From Micromonospora zamorensis (lineage in GTDB: Bacteria; Actinomycetota; Actinomycetes; Mycobacteriales; Micromonosporaceae): 64,000 nt of DNA. The notes below the pieces were generated by a model. It was not told where the DNA came from and searched no databases. It worked only from the letters and a program-made list of their open reading frames with translations. Location: NCBI RefSeq assembly GCF_900090275.1, contig NZ_LT607755.1:3844001-3908000 (forward strand), read 5' to 3'. The stretch's first letter is position 1. Each line of letters begins with the position of its first letter. Made by a program: the position numbers and the translations under genes. This document shows positions 16,059 through 25,089 of the stretch, piece after piece.

Positions 16059-18335
16059 CTAGAAGAACACGTTCAGCGGATTGGCCGACGTCTCGTCGAC
16101 GGCCAACGGGCCCCGACCGAGACGGGCCGGCACGTCCCACAGTCGGCCGGGACCGAGCCGGCGCCAGAAGTGCCGCAGTCCCGGCACGACGACCTTCACC
16201 ACCGCCAGGTCGACATCCGGACGGGACTGGTCGACGACGATCACCTCCAGGCCGGCCCGCTCCGCCCGGCGTACGCAACGACGCACGTCATCCCCGACGT
16301 CGCCGGTGGTCAGCGCCGGGTGGTCCGCAGCGGTGCGCGGCGGTCGGGTGGGATCCGGGACCAGCCAGGGCTGGTCGGCCACCCGCACGGTGCCGAACCA
16401 GCGCGCGGTGTCCGGGTCGTCGACGCCGTACCGGTTGCGGGCGGTGGCGGGTCCGGCGACGGCGGGCAGGAACTGGTTCACCTCGGTGAGCGCCCGGGTC
16501 AGCGCGACCCGCGCGTCCAGGTGCGCGCCGAAGCCGACCAGGACGTCCTCCGGCCCCCCGTCGACCCGCCGGGACACCGCGGCGAACGTGGGTACGCCGA
16601 GGTCGGCGGTCAGGTCGAGGGCCCACAGTTCGCGGCCGAGGGCGGTGGCGTGGTGGTCGACGCAGGCGGCGGTCCACGGGTCGCCGAACGAGGCGAGGTC
16701 CACCCCGGGCATCCGGGACCGGTGGTACCACCACAGGGCCACGCTGTCCCGCTCCACGAGTTCGCAGAAGCCCTGGAGGATCGCCTCGGACAGGTTGCCG
16801 CCGGCCGCGCAGCCGTTCGAGTCGGCCGAGCACACCCCCAGCCCGGTCAGCTCCGGATGCCCGTACCAGCAGTGCACGGCGGGCAGCTCGCGCGGTGTGT
16901 GCCGGGTCAGCGACCAACCAGTGGTCCAGTCCAGCTCCACGTCGTCGGGCAGCGGGCGGGGAACGCGGTGCAGGTGACCCAGGTCGCGGTTGAGCCGGTC
17001 CCGGTCGGCGTACTGGCGTTCCGAGAACAGCAGCAGATCCCTCAGGTGCACCGCCCGGTCCGGGCCGAGCTGCCGGTAGGTGGCCCGGTGCACCGGGCGG
17101 TCGCCGCGCCACACCCCGCAGTAGCGCTCCACCGCCTCCCCGACCGCGCTCATCCGGGCCTGCAGGTCGGTCCGGCCCTTGCCGCCGCTCTGCCCGCGCA
17201 GATTGCGACGCAACGCGGCGAGCTGGCGGGGCTGGGCGAAGTTGTGCCCGGCCGAGTAGGTGTGGGTGACGCCGTTGTCGGTCGCCTCCAGCGGGGTCAG
17301 CCGGCTCACCACGCCCAGATACCGGCTGACGTGGTGGACGAGCGAGGCGTACGCCTCGGCGGGTTCCTGGATGCGGGAGTCCCCGGCCCGACTGGGCTGG
17401 GTGCCGCTGGGTGGCAGGTCGATCCGTGGCTCGGCCTTGCGGACGAGGTCCGGGTCACCGCAGGCGGGGCACTGCGGCTGGCGTACCAGTTGGTGGCTCT
17501 CGGTGCTCAGGTCCCTGGTGTCCAGGGCGACCATCCGGCCGGTGAGGCGGGGAGACTCGCCCCGGACGGCGAGCACGGCGAGTTCGGCGGCGAGCAGCCC
17601 GGCGGCCATGGTGGCCAGGCCGGGCAGGACCGCGCGGCCGGGTTGCGGCAGCGGATCGGTCAGGTCCTGCCCGTCGAGGAAGGCGTTCACCTGTTCGTTC
17701 TCCTGCCAGCGTTGCCGCAGGCAGACCCAGCAGCCGGTGCGACCCGGCACGAGGTGCGGGCCGAGGAAGACGACGTTGCCGTGTGGCCGGGCCAGCGTCC
17801 ACGCGCGACCGGCGGCCAGGTGGCGATCGTTGAGCAAGGCCAGCCGGGGGTCGAGCATCGACGACGGCAGCACCAGCACCTGGGCGGTGTCGGGGCCGGC
17901 GTCCGGTGCGTCCGGCCCGACCACCGTCGGGGCGAGCCCGAGGGCGCGCAGCGCGTCGGCGGTCTCGGCCACCCTGGGCGCGCCGAGGTCCACGATGGTG
18001 ACCGTTCCCCCGGCCATCCACCGCCGTCCGGCGTCGGGTGGGACACCCCGGGCGTCCCAGCCGGCGGCCTCGGCCGCCGAGGTTTGCGCCGGACCGGACA
18101 CCAGAAGGCCGTGGTCGCGCAGCCGGGCGAGAGCTGCGGCGACGGCGGCGACCGGGTGTCGGGTGGCCAACCGGGCCACCACGTCGGCCAGCGGCGCGGC
18201 ACCGTCGAGCTGGTCGGCCAGGTCCGCGGCGACCGGGTCGTCGATGAGCAGGCTGCGGGTCTCCCCCAGCACCACGAGCGGGCCGTCGGGCAGCCGCACC
18301 GGCACGTAGTCCGATCGGAAGCGCGGACGCCACAT
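16059..18335 (-). CDS. fused leader-binding/YcaO cyclodehydratase (TOMM type)
   Basis: A 758-aa fusion that should install azolines on Cys/Ser/Thr of a precursor core. Residues 1-320 are the leader-recognition (ocin-ThiF-like) half: a winged-helix start YVPVRLPDGPLVVLGETR, a Rossmann-like GGTVTIVDLGAPRVAE, and two CxxC pairs, CWVC (near 200) and CPAC (near 290), for a structural zinc. Residues 330-758 are YcaO: ARMSAVGEAVERYCG, AILQGFCELVERDSVALWW and GFGAHLDARVALTRALTEVNQ, which form the ATP site. It ends NPLNVFF rather than the proline-rich PxPxP tail common in azoline YcaOs. ATG at 18335 is preceded by GGGAGGAA. Confidence 0.88.
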   Translation of the reverse strand: MWRPRFRSDYVPVRLPDGPLVVLGETRSLLIDDPVAADLADQLDGAAPLADVVARLATRHPVAAVAAALARLRDHGLLVSGPAQTSAAEAAGWDARGVPPDAGRRWMAGGTVTIVDLGAPRVAETADALRALGLAPTVVGPDAPDAGPDTAQVLVLPSSMLDPRLALLNDRHLAAGRAWTLARPHGNVVFLGPHLVPGRTGCWVCLRQRWQENEQVNAFLDGQDLTDPLPQPGRAVLPGLATMAAGLLAAELAVLAVRGESPRLTGRMVALDTRDLSTESHQLVRQPQCPACGDPDLVRKAEPRIDLPPSGTQPSRAGDSRIQEPAEAYASLVHHVSRYLGVVSRLTPLEATDNGVTHTYSAGHNFAQPRQLAALRRNLRGQSGGKGRTDLQARMSAVGEAVERYCGVWRGDRPVHRATYRQLGPDRAVHLRDLLLFSERQYADRDRLNRDLGHLHRVPRPLPDDVELDWTTGWSLTRHTPRELPAVHCWYGHPELTGLGVCSADSNGCAAGGNLSEAILQGFCELVERDSVALWWYHRSRMPGVDLASFGDPWTAACVDHHATALGRELWALDLTADLGVPTFAAVSRRVDGGPEDVLVGFGAHLDARVALTRALTEVNQFLPAVAGPATARNRYGVDDPDTARWFGTVRVADQPWLVPDPTRPPRTAADHPALTTGDVGDDVRRCVRRAERAGLEVIVVDQSRPDVDLAVVKVVVPGLRHFWRRLGPGRLWDVPARLGRGPLAVDETSANPLNVFF

Positions 18336-18485
18336 GGGTTCCTCCCGAGCCTCGTGGCCGGGCCGCGGCACCACCGGCCCCGCCGGCGGTCACGGCTGCT
18401 GTCATCGTCGCGGTCCGGTGCGCCCCGATCCGAGTGATGCCACCGGTTTCTGCCGTCCCCGACGTGGTGACCCTCGGCGGCAGGG

Positions 18486-19511
18486 TCAGCCGGCGGTGAC
18501 GGTCAGCGCGGTGTCGTTGAGGCCCAGCACCGATGTGCCGACGGTCTGTGCCGGCACGAGCAGCACGAAGGTCTCCACCCGGGTGACCCGGATCGACTTT
18601 CCGCTGACCGCCTTGCTGTGACCGGTGGCGATCAGGTCCGGGCTCTGCGGCTCCAACCGGACGGTGGCCGGGCCGCCGGGCGCCGGGCGCAGCGTGTCGG
18701 TGGCGTGGATCGTCAGAAAGGTGAGCGTGCCGGTCGGCACCGCGACCGCGCAGTCGGACCATTCCGCCCGGTCCATCGTCCGCTGCACCGCGCCGCCGAC
18801 ACCGGCGAGCTGCTGCCCGTAGACCTCCCAACCGCCGGCGAACTGACCGTCGAGCAGCGGGCTCGACACGACGAGGGACCGGTTGCCCGTCGTGGACCCG
18901 ATGCTGCGGGAGAACACCTCGGCGGCGAGGGCCCGACGGCTGGTCTCGTCCAGGGCGGCGCCGCCCGCGGTGGCCGGCCGGCCGTCGATGCTGCGGGCGA
19001 CCACCAGCGAAGGTTGGGTGACCTGAACGTTGTGGCTGAGCTTCCACTGGCCGTCGGCACCCAGCACGAACTGGCTGACGTCGGTAGGCGCCAGCTCCGA
19101 GCCGGTCAGTCGGAGAGTGGCCGTGGCGAGGAAACAGGACGGATCGCCGGGTGGCACCGCGAAGACCGGGTTGATGTGCTGGAAGGACGGTTGGGCTCGC
19201 TGGTTGTACGCGGCCCGACGGACTGCGGCGATGCTGAGGTCCAGCGAGGGCGAAACCTCCTGGGCCCGCAGCGCCTCGACGTCACCGGCCACCGAGGCGG
19301 CCGAGTCGGCCTGGTCGAAGGCGGTGAGCACGAGCGCCGCCCGGTCCCTACCGAAAGTGGCCGACCCGTGGGGCGCCGGGGTGGCCGCGTCCACCGGTTC
19401 GCCGCCACAGCCGCTCAGCATGAGCAGCGCCACCGTGGCGGCGGCGAACGGCATCGCGGGCACCGGCGCGGCGAGGGTACGCGGGCTCCTGACGGATCTT
19501 CTGCCCAGCAT
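18486..19511 (-). CDS. putative lipoprotein, function unknown
   Basis: A 341-aa exported protein with a lipobox LMLSGC (Cys 35) after a hydrophobic segment, so probably anchored outside the membrane. No catalytic motif is recognised. The mature part is beta-rich with two cysteines (DPSCF and WSDC) and repeated references to variable-length loops, like adhesion or sensor lipoproteins. Start at 19511 has GGAGG 5 nt upstream. It reads into the cyclodehydratase gene (150 bp gap) and follows the LuxR regulator (151 bp gap), so it may serve export or self-protection for the RiPP, but nothing proves it. Confidence 0.65.
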   Translation of the reverse strand: MLGRRSVRSPRTLAAPVPAMPFAAATVALLMLSGCGGEPVDAATPAPHGSATFGRDRAALVLTAFDQADSAASVAGDVEALRAQEVSPSLDLSIAAVRRAAYNQRAQPSFQHINPVFAVPPGDPSCFLATATLRLTGSELAPTDVSQFVLGADGQWKLSHNVQVTQPSLVVARSIDGRPATAGGAALDETSRRALAAEVFSRSIGSTTGNRSLVVSSPLLDGQFAGGWEVYGQQLAGVGGAVQRTMDRAEWSDCAVAVPTGTLTFLTIHATDTLRPAPGGPATVRLEPQSPDLIATGHSKAVSGKSIRVTRVETFVLLVPAQTVGTSVLGLNDTALTVTAG

Positions 19512-19662
19512 CTCGTCCTCCATCCACCACCGGTCCACGGGAATCGCGCCCGATGCAGTCGAGTATGTGAGCGGCTGTCGGGCCACGACGGTGGCGGCGC
19601 GGCCTCGTGCTGCCCGGCCTGTCGACGTTGCACCGAACGATGTCATCCGGCCTGGATCGCGG

Positions 19663-22539
19663 TCACCGATCGGTGTCATCGAGCCGAGCGACCCAGGCGG
19701 CCAGAGCCGACCGGGAAGCGACACCGGTCTTGCGGTAGAGGCGGGTCAGGTGCGCCTCCACCGTGCGGGGGCTGATGTTCAGCTGCCGCCCGATCAGTCG
19801 GCTGGTGGCCCCGGTCGCTGCCAGCCGGGCGATGTGCCACTCCCGGTCGGTCAGGGCGGCGACCTCCCGCGGGCCGATCGGTCGGGCCAGTCGCAGACCG
19901 ACCCGTTCCGTCCCGCACCACAAGGCCAGTTCGAGCGCCCGGCGACGGGCCCGCGCCGCCAGGCCGCTCTGGTCCGCGGCTTCGGCCGCCCGGGCCAGGG
20001 AGGCCAGGGCGAGGCTGCGCCTCAGCACCATCCCGCCGGCACGGAACAGGTCGGCCGCGGTCTCCAGGTGCGGCAGCGCCGCCTGGACCTCGCCACGGGC
20101 GAGCAGCACCTCGCCGTACGCCGACTCGGCGAAGCCCCGCTGCCCGGGCAGACCGACCTGATCCGCCTCGGCCAGTGCCAGTCGCGCCTGCCGCTCGGCG
20201 TCGGCCACCTCGCCCGCGGCGAGCGCGGCGGCGCAGAGCAGCTCGTACCACCTGGGCCGCAGCGACGTCTGGAGACGGCTCAGCCGGCTGTCGCCGCCGG
20301 CGGAGCGCACCAGGTCGGCACAGGTCGCCGGATCACCCGACAGCAACGCCGCGGTCGCCAGCGCCGTCGCGGCCGTACGACCACACCAGGTGGCGAGGTC
20401 GGTGGCGATTCCGGCGGCGCTGCGGGCCAGCGCCAACGCCCGGTCGTCGTCCCGGAGGCCACCACGCCACGCCGTCGCCTCCGCCTCGAACGCCAGGGCG
20501 AAGCTCAGCAGGTGGTGACTGCCGATGCGCCGGGCGACGATGCCCGCCTCGGTGGCCAGTCCGATGGCGGTGTTCAACTGCCCGCCGTGGTAGGCCACCT
20601 GACTGCGACCCAGCAGCAGTTGGCACAGGCCGTCGTCGCGGTGTGAGGCGCGGACGAGCGCAAGCCCTCGGTCGAGGTGCCGCACCGCGTCGGCCTGCCG
20701 TTCGAGGTAAAGCTCGCTCAGGCCGAGTGCGGTGAGGCAGTCGGGGTGGTCCCGTACGTCCCGGTCCGGCAGCGAGTCGACGATCCGGGCGCCGGCATCG
20801 AGCAGACCCCGGGCGTCGTCCAGTGCGCCGTCGTGTGCGGCGGCCAGACTGCGGACGGCCAGCAGGCTGGCCCCGTCCGCACCGGAGCCGCCGAGATCTC
20901 CGCCGAGGACGTCGGGCAGCCCGGTCACGGGGCGACCGGCCAGAATGCCTGCGACGCCGATCTCGGTGGCGAGGCGGTAGCCGTCGCTGGGGCCGGCACC
21001 GGTTGGCAGGGCGGCCAGCTCCCGCCGGCTGATGGCCGCCGCCTCCGCGTAGTTGCCGAGCAGACGTTCCACGCGCGCCCAGAGTGCTACTGCCTGCGCC
21101 CGTCGTCCTTGCGGGTCGGCAGGGAACAGCGGCACGATCTCCTGGAGCAGGGCCCTGCTCTCGGCCAGGTCGCCCGCCTCCCCGGTGATCTCGGCCAGCG
21201 CGAGCGACACGTCCTGGCGACGTTGCGTCAGACCGGCCGTCGGGCGCAGCGCACGCAACGCCAGCCGCAGCCAGCGGATGGCCAGGTCCGGCGTCTCGCG
21301 CCGGACCTCCTGCGCGGCTCGGCAGAGCACGTTGACGCAGCGGTCGGCCCAGCGGGCGTTCGGCAGGGCGAGCAGGCGCTCCGCGTAGCGGGCCCGATCC
21401 GCGGGTGGCGCGCCAAGATCGACCAGCGCGGTGAGCGCCCGCGCACACGCCTCCACCTGCCACTGCGGGTCGGTGTCCTGAGCGACCGCCAACCGCAGCA
21501 CCGGGTGCCGGAAGGCGAACCGTCCGGTGCCGGGGACGCGGCGGATCAGGTCGAGCCGGGCCAGCCGCCAGCATGCCTCGACCGCCATCGACGCCGGGAC
21601 CTGCGCGACCTCGGCGAGCAGGTCCGCGCTGAAGGGCGCATCGACGATCGCCCCGGCCCGCAGACAGGCCAGCTCGACGGGGGGCAGGTCCGTCCACTCG
21701 CGGCGCAGCACGGCGACCGCCGCGTCGGACAGCCGGGCACCCTGTGCCTCACGGATCGGGTCCGTGCCTTTGGAGGTTGAGCCGCTCGGCAGCACCGCCA
21801 GGTAACCGGGGTTGCCGCCGGTCAGGTCGTACCGGGCGCGCAGCTCCACCTCGTCGACCTGGGGGTGCAGGAGTGCGACCTCAGCGAGGCTGAGAGGTCG
21901 GAGCTCGATCCGGTCGTGTGGCGGCGGCTTCGCGTCGTCGTGCTCGTCGGGATCTGGTGGACCGAACGGCATCGGGGTCGCCGTCTGCCGCTGGCGGTAG
22001 ACGAGCACGAGCAGCACCGGGGCGGGCACCGGATACCGCAGGAGGTGGGCGATCAGGCCGGCGGAGGATGCATCCGCCCAGTGCAGGTCGTCGAGGACCA
22101 GCACCAGACCGTCCCGGGCAGCCAGGCCGATCAGCCGGCGGGCCAACTGATAGGTCCGGAACCGCCGGGCGTCCGACGCCCGTCCCGGAGCCGCTGGCAC
22201 CGCGATGGTGGACTCCACCCAACTCTCCCCAGTGGACCGCCCGGCACGCAGCCCACGTCGGAGTGACTGCCCCTCCGTGAAGGCGTGTCGAAACACGTGG
22301 AAAGGAACTCCTCGCTCATTCGGCGAGCAGGTCCCGACGGCCCAGGGGACGGTGGGGGCGCACCGCTCCAGGGCCTCGTCGACGAACCGGGTCTTGCCGA
22401 TGCCCGGCTCCCCGACGACCTCGCAGACCATTTGCCAGCCACGACTCAGCACGGCGGCCTGGGCTCTCCCGATACGTGCCAACTGTGCTCGTCGCCCGAC
22501 GAAGCGCGGGCTCGACGCGCTTTCCAGCCCAGGTGTCAT
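19663..22539 (-). CDS. LAL-type LuxR-family regulator
   Basis: A 958-aa large ATP-binding LuxR regulator, typical pathway activator in actinomycete clusters. An N-terminal AAA-like ATPase has Walker A VGEPGIGKTRFVDEAL (near residue 43) and Walker B LVLVLDDLHWADAS. The middle ~600 residues are alanine-rich TPR-like helices. The C-terminal LuxR helix-turn-helix is LTDREWHIARLAATGATSRLIG with ISPRTVEAHLTRLYRKTG. The ATG at 22539 is preferred over the GTG at 22587 because a promoter -10 (TATAGT) overlaps 22586-22591, which would put the transcription start downstream of that GTG. Probably activates the second arm of the RiPP cluster. Confidence 0.87.
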   Translation of the reverse strand: MTPGLESASSPRFVGRRAQLARIGRAQAAVLSRGWQMVCEVVGEPGIGKTRFVDEALERCAPTVPWAVGTCSPNERGVPFHVFRHAFTEGQSLRRGLRAGRSTGESWVESTIAVPAAPGRASDARRFRTYQLARRLIGLAARDGLVLVLDDLHWADASSAGLIAHLLRYPVPAPVLLVLVYRQRQTATPMPFGPPDPDEHDDAKPPPHDRIELRPLSLAEVALLHPQVDEVELRARYDLTGGNPGYLAVLPSGSTSKGTDPIREAQGARLSDAAVAVLRREWTDLPPVELACLRAGAIVDAPFSADLLAEVAQVPASMAVEACWRLARLDLIRRVPGTGRFAFRHPVLRLAVAQDTDPQWQVEACARALTALVDLGAPPADRARYAERLLALPNARWADRCVNVLCRAAQEVRRETPDLAIRWLRLALRALRPTAGLTQRRQDVSLALAEITGEAGDLAESRALLQEIVPLFPADPQGRRAQAVALWARVERLLGNYAEAAAISRRELAALPTGAGPSDGYRLATEIGVAGILAGRPVTGLPDVLGGDLGGSGADGASLLAVRSLAAAHDGALDDARGLLDAGARIVDSLPDRDVRDHPDCLTALGLSELYLERQADAVRHLDRGLALVRASHRDDGLCQLLLGRSQVAYHGGQLNTAIGLATEAGIVARRIGSHHLLSFALAFEAEATAWRGGLRDDDRALALARSAAGIATDLATWCGRTAATALATAALLSGDPATCADLVRSAGGDSRLSRLQTSLRPRWYELLCAAALAAGEVADAERQARLALAEADQVGLPGQRGFAESAYGEVLLARGEVQAALPHLETAADLFRAGGMVLRRSLALASLARAAEAADQSGLAARARRRALELALWCGTERVGLRLARPIGPREVAALTDREWHIARLAATGATSRLIGRQLNISPRTVEAHLTRLYRKTGVASRSALAAWVARLDDTDR

Positions 22540-22585
22540 CACGCAGACCAGACGCCTTCCGGCACACTCAATGGGAATTGATCGC

Positions 22586-22614
22586 ACTATACCGGAGCAT
22601 CGCCGAATGTCGAA
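22586..22614 (-). promoter_or_regulatory. promoter of the LuxR regulator
   Basis: Minus strand TTCGAC (22614..22609), 17-bp spacer, TATAGT (22591..22586). Transcription would start near 22579, 40 nt before the ATG. This decides the start codon of the regulator. Confidence 0.5.
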
Positions 22615-22995
22615 ACATGCCGACCCCTATTCAACAAGTGGCGAGACGCAGGTTCTTTTCGACATCGCATCACAACCCGCAGAAAAGGACCGGTCACCAG
22701 AAGCGCGGAATGATGTCCCTGAAACCCAATAAATCGCCCGCATCCTGCGGCGCCTGGCAGACGACAAGTCCCAGGTCACTGCGGCGCTACAGCCAGGACG
22801 CCTAACTGTTCATTGGAGGGCCGCACCCAATCTGATATCACCACGATCATGGCCGCCTATACCGAATCACCCGAAGCGGTCATATTTCTACCGTGACCTG
22901 CGACCTGGGAGTTCTGCGCCACCTGATGAACCATCGGCGACCGCGCCAATTGACTGGGTCCCACGTCCCTGGAATTCGTCACCTGCCGCCAATCG
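22588..22995. other. gene-free, lower-GC stretch
   Basis: 408 bp between the LuxR regulator and the HAD-like gene. Base composition is visibly lower in GC than its surroundings (runs such as aaacccaataaatcg). Short open frames occur on both strands but none has a ribosome binding site or recognisable protein. Apart from the regulator promoter at its left end I see nothing definable; it may be a decayed gene or a junction of transferred DNA at the cluster edge. Confidence 0.5.
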
Positions 22996-23595
22996 TCAAC
23001 ATGCGAACAGCAAGATGCATCCGCGACAGTGTTTGAGATGGAAAGACCGTAGGCGTCCAGCCTGACGTTCAGGCGGGTCGGCCCGGTGGGCAAGCCATCG
23101 ACGGACGGCTGCGAAGTCCGCGTCGGTCAGGCCCTTGTACGGGTCGACGCGGTGCAGCAGCGCTCGCGCCGGATGATGAGCCGCGACCCATCGCCGGTCG
23201 ACGTCGGTCGTCTCGTCGTCGAGCCAGACAAACGGTCGTCCCGCCGCCCACTGCGTCAGATATGCGGTCTTCCAGTGCAGGCCGTGCGCTGGATCCTCAT
23301 CGTCGTCCGGCCATTCGACGACAGGTAGGGCAGGTAGGCCGAGCAGTGGCGAGATGACTTCGTTCGCGTCGGCCATCCACGTCGTCGCCCACACCAACTG
23401 GCAATTCAGAGCCGACAGCCGCTGACCGTCAACTGGGTCGATCCGGTCGAGCAAGGGGTTGCCGGCGCCTCCTGAGGAACGTGCCACGGCACCCGCGAAG
23501 GAGTGCCCACCGCCAACCGACCTGGCCTTGAACGGGATCAGTGGTCCGTCCACATCGAGAAACACCAAGGGCAGGTTGGCAAGACCATGCGTCAC
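22996..23595 (-). CDS. HAD-like hydrolase
   Basis: A 199-aa protein with HAD motif I LVFLDVDGPLIPF, a QLVWATTW (motif II Thr/Ser with a following Trp), and an acidic VWLDDETTDVD (motif IV). It is close in style to HAD domains found with nucleic-acid repair or as stand-alone hypothetical phosphatases. Substrate is unknown. The GTG start at 23595 sits 6 nt after TACGGT, suggesting a leaderless transcript. The C-terminal tail (RSFHLKHCRGCILLFAC) is Cys-rich and may be an aberrant extension. Confidence 0.65.
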   Translation of the reverse strand: MTHGLANLPLVFLDVDGPLIPFKARSVGGGHSFAGAVARSSGGAGNPLLDRIDPVDGQRLSALNCQLVWATTWMADANEVISPLLGLPALPVVEWPDDDEDPAHGLHWKTAYLTQWAAGRPFVWLDDETTDVDRRWVAAHHPARALLHRVDPYKGLTDADFAAVRRWLAHRADPPERQAGRLRSFHLKHCRGCILLFAC

Positions 23596-23601
23596 GCGCG
23601 A

Positions 23602-23607
23602 ACCGTA
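23602..23607 (-). promoter_or_regulatory. -10 element of a leaderless promoter (HAD gene)
   Basis: TACGGT on the minus strand ends 6 nt before the GTG at 23595, so transcription would begin at the start codon. Same spacing as several other genes in this window. Confidence 0.4.
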
Positions 23608-23691
23608 TCGTGCGTCGGCTCAAGCAGTGGCGTCAACCTGCCGTCTGAGCACTTCGTACGATCCTGGACATGTCTGATCTGCGGCGCTAGG

Positions 23692-23722
23692 TTGAAACGT
23701 CATTGATGACCGTCTTTATGAT
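23692..23722 (+). promoter_or_regulatory. promoter of the secreted esterase
   Basis: TTGAAA (23692-23697) and TATGAT (23717-23722) with a 19-bp spacer, just before the ATG at 23743. The -10 is good, the spacer is long. Confidence 0.4.
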
Positions 23723-23742
23723 GCACAGGTACGGGGGCCCGC

Positions 23743-25011
23743 ATGTCCACGTCTGTCACTCGCCGCACCGTCCTGGCCGGTGGTGCCGGTGCCGCCATCG
23801 GCCTCGCGCTGCCCGGCACCGCAGCCCACGCCGGTGGCCACCACCACCCCACCAGCGTGAGATTCACCCTCGACGCGAGGACCCTTGACGGCGGTGAGCA
23901 GGTCACCTCGGTCACCCTGGAGACCGGCCGGCTCGGGCCGATCGACCCCGCCGGGCTCACCCCCGGCACGTTCACCGTCCACGCCAAGGCCACCAGCCCG
24001 ATCCCGATCGCTCCCGGGGACCAGATCTTCAGCGAGTACGACCTGGACCGCACGGTGACCATGGCCCGGCTCGACCGGCACGGAAACATCGTGCTGGAGC
24101 TGAGCCACGGCGAAGGTCAACCCGGCGGTGGCACCCTCGGCTACATCGTGAGCAGGGGCCGCAACGTCCGGCTGGACCTCGTCTACACCATCAGGCAGAA
24201 CACCCCACTCGTCCGGCGCCACGGCTCACCGGTCACCATCACGCGCTTCGTGCAGGGGCGGCTGTCGAACCCCGAGGTGGACGCGTTCAGCCACCACGTC
24301 TCCGGCTCGGGCCTGAAGTACCGGTTGTACTCCCCGGAGCGTTCGCCCCGCCACGGCCGGCGGCCGTTGATCCTCTGGCTGCACGGTGGCGGCGAGGGTG
24401 CCTCACTGCCCGACGACTACTACGACAACGAGACCACGCTGCGCGCCAACCGGGGCGCCCTGGGCTTCGCCACCCCGGAGGCTCAACGGATCTTCTCCGG
24501 CGCGTACGTCGTCGCTCCGCAGAGCACCTCCTACTGGATGGAGGACGGCCCCCGGTTCGCCCCGTTGATCCGGGAGATCGTCCAGGACCTCGTCCGCCGC
24601 AAGCGCGTCGACCCGGACCGGATCTACGTGGCCGGTTGCAGCAACGGCGGCTACATGTCCCTGGAGATGACCGTCGCCTATCCCGACCTGTTCGCCGCGT
24701 CGGTGCCGATCTGCGGCATCGTCGAGCCGCTCAGCGGGGAGGGGCCGCCGCTGATCACCGATGAGGAGCTGGCGGAGATCCAGACCCCGACCTGGCTGGT
24801 CACCTCGCTCGACGACGACACGGTGCCACCCGAGACCAACACGATCCACGCCCACGACCTCATCCCGGGCTCACTGATCACCCTGTACGACCACGTTGTC
24901 TGGAACGGCTACCAGTTCCCCGGTCACTGGTCCTGGATCTACGTGACCCGCAACGACCCGAGTCGCAACGGCACCCACATCTGGCAGTGGATGGCCCGCC
25001 GCCGTCGGTGA
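23743..25011 (+). CDS. secreted alpha/beta-hydrolase (esterase/peptidase type)
   Basis: A 422-aa exported protein. The N terminus TRRTVLAGGAGAAIG looks like a Tat signal ending near AHA (residue 28). Residues 30-190 are a beta-sandwich-like region; the hydrolase domain starts near 205 (ILWLHGGGEGAS). The catalytic Ser is in AGCSNGGYMS (near 300), Asp in SLDDDTVPPETN and His in PGHWSW. Similar two-domain enzymes are annotated as prolyl-oligopeptidase-family or carboxylesterase-like proteins. Stand-alone gene with its own promoter. Natural substrate cannot be read from the sequence. Confidence 0.8.
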   Translation: MSTSVTRRTVLAGGAGAAIGLALPGTAAHAGGHHHPTSVRFTLDARTLDGGEQVTSVTLETGRLGPIDPAGLTPGTFTVHAKATSPIPIAPGDQIFSEYDLDRTVTMARLDRHGNIVLELSHGEGQPGGGTLGYIVSRGRNVRLDLVYTIRQNTPLVRRHGSPVTITRFVQGRLSNPEVDAFSHHVSGSGLKYRLYSPERSPRHGRRPLILWLHGGGEGASLPDDYYDNETTLRANRGALGFATPEAQRIFSGAYVVAPQSTSYWMEDGPRFAPLIREIVQDLVRRKRVDPDRIYVAGCSNGGYMSLEMTVAYPDLFAASVPICGIVEPLSGEGPPLITDEELAEIQTPTWLVTSLDDDTVPPETNTIHAHDLIPGSLITLYDHVVWNGYQFPGHWSWIYVTRNDPSRNGTHIWQWMARRRR

Positions 25012-25089
25012 TCCGCCGTCCGGGGTCAAGCGGGCGGGCGCACCGTCGGCTGGAGCGAGCTTGTCCCATCCCTGTGCTCCAATCCGGTC

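Noticed and set aside
15979-16278. N-terminal extension of the SagB protein
   Set aside because: Would overlap the cyclodehydratase gene by 220 bp with no recognisable sequence.
16170-18437. 755-codon open frame on the plus strand
   Set aside because: Antisense shadow of the fused cyclodehydratase gene.
22857-23093. 78-codon frame on the minus strand
   Set aside because: No ribosome binding site, no homology seen, and it runs into the HAD-like gene end.
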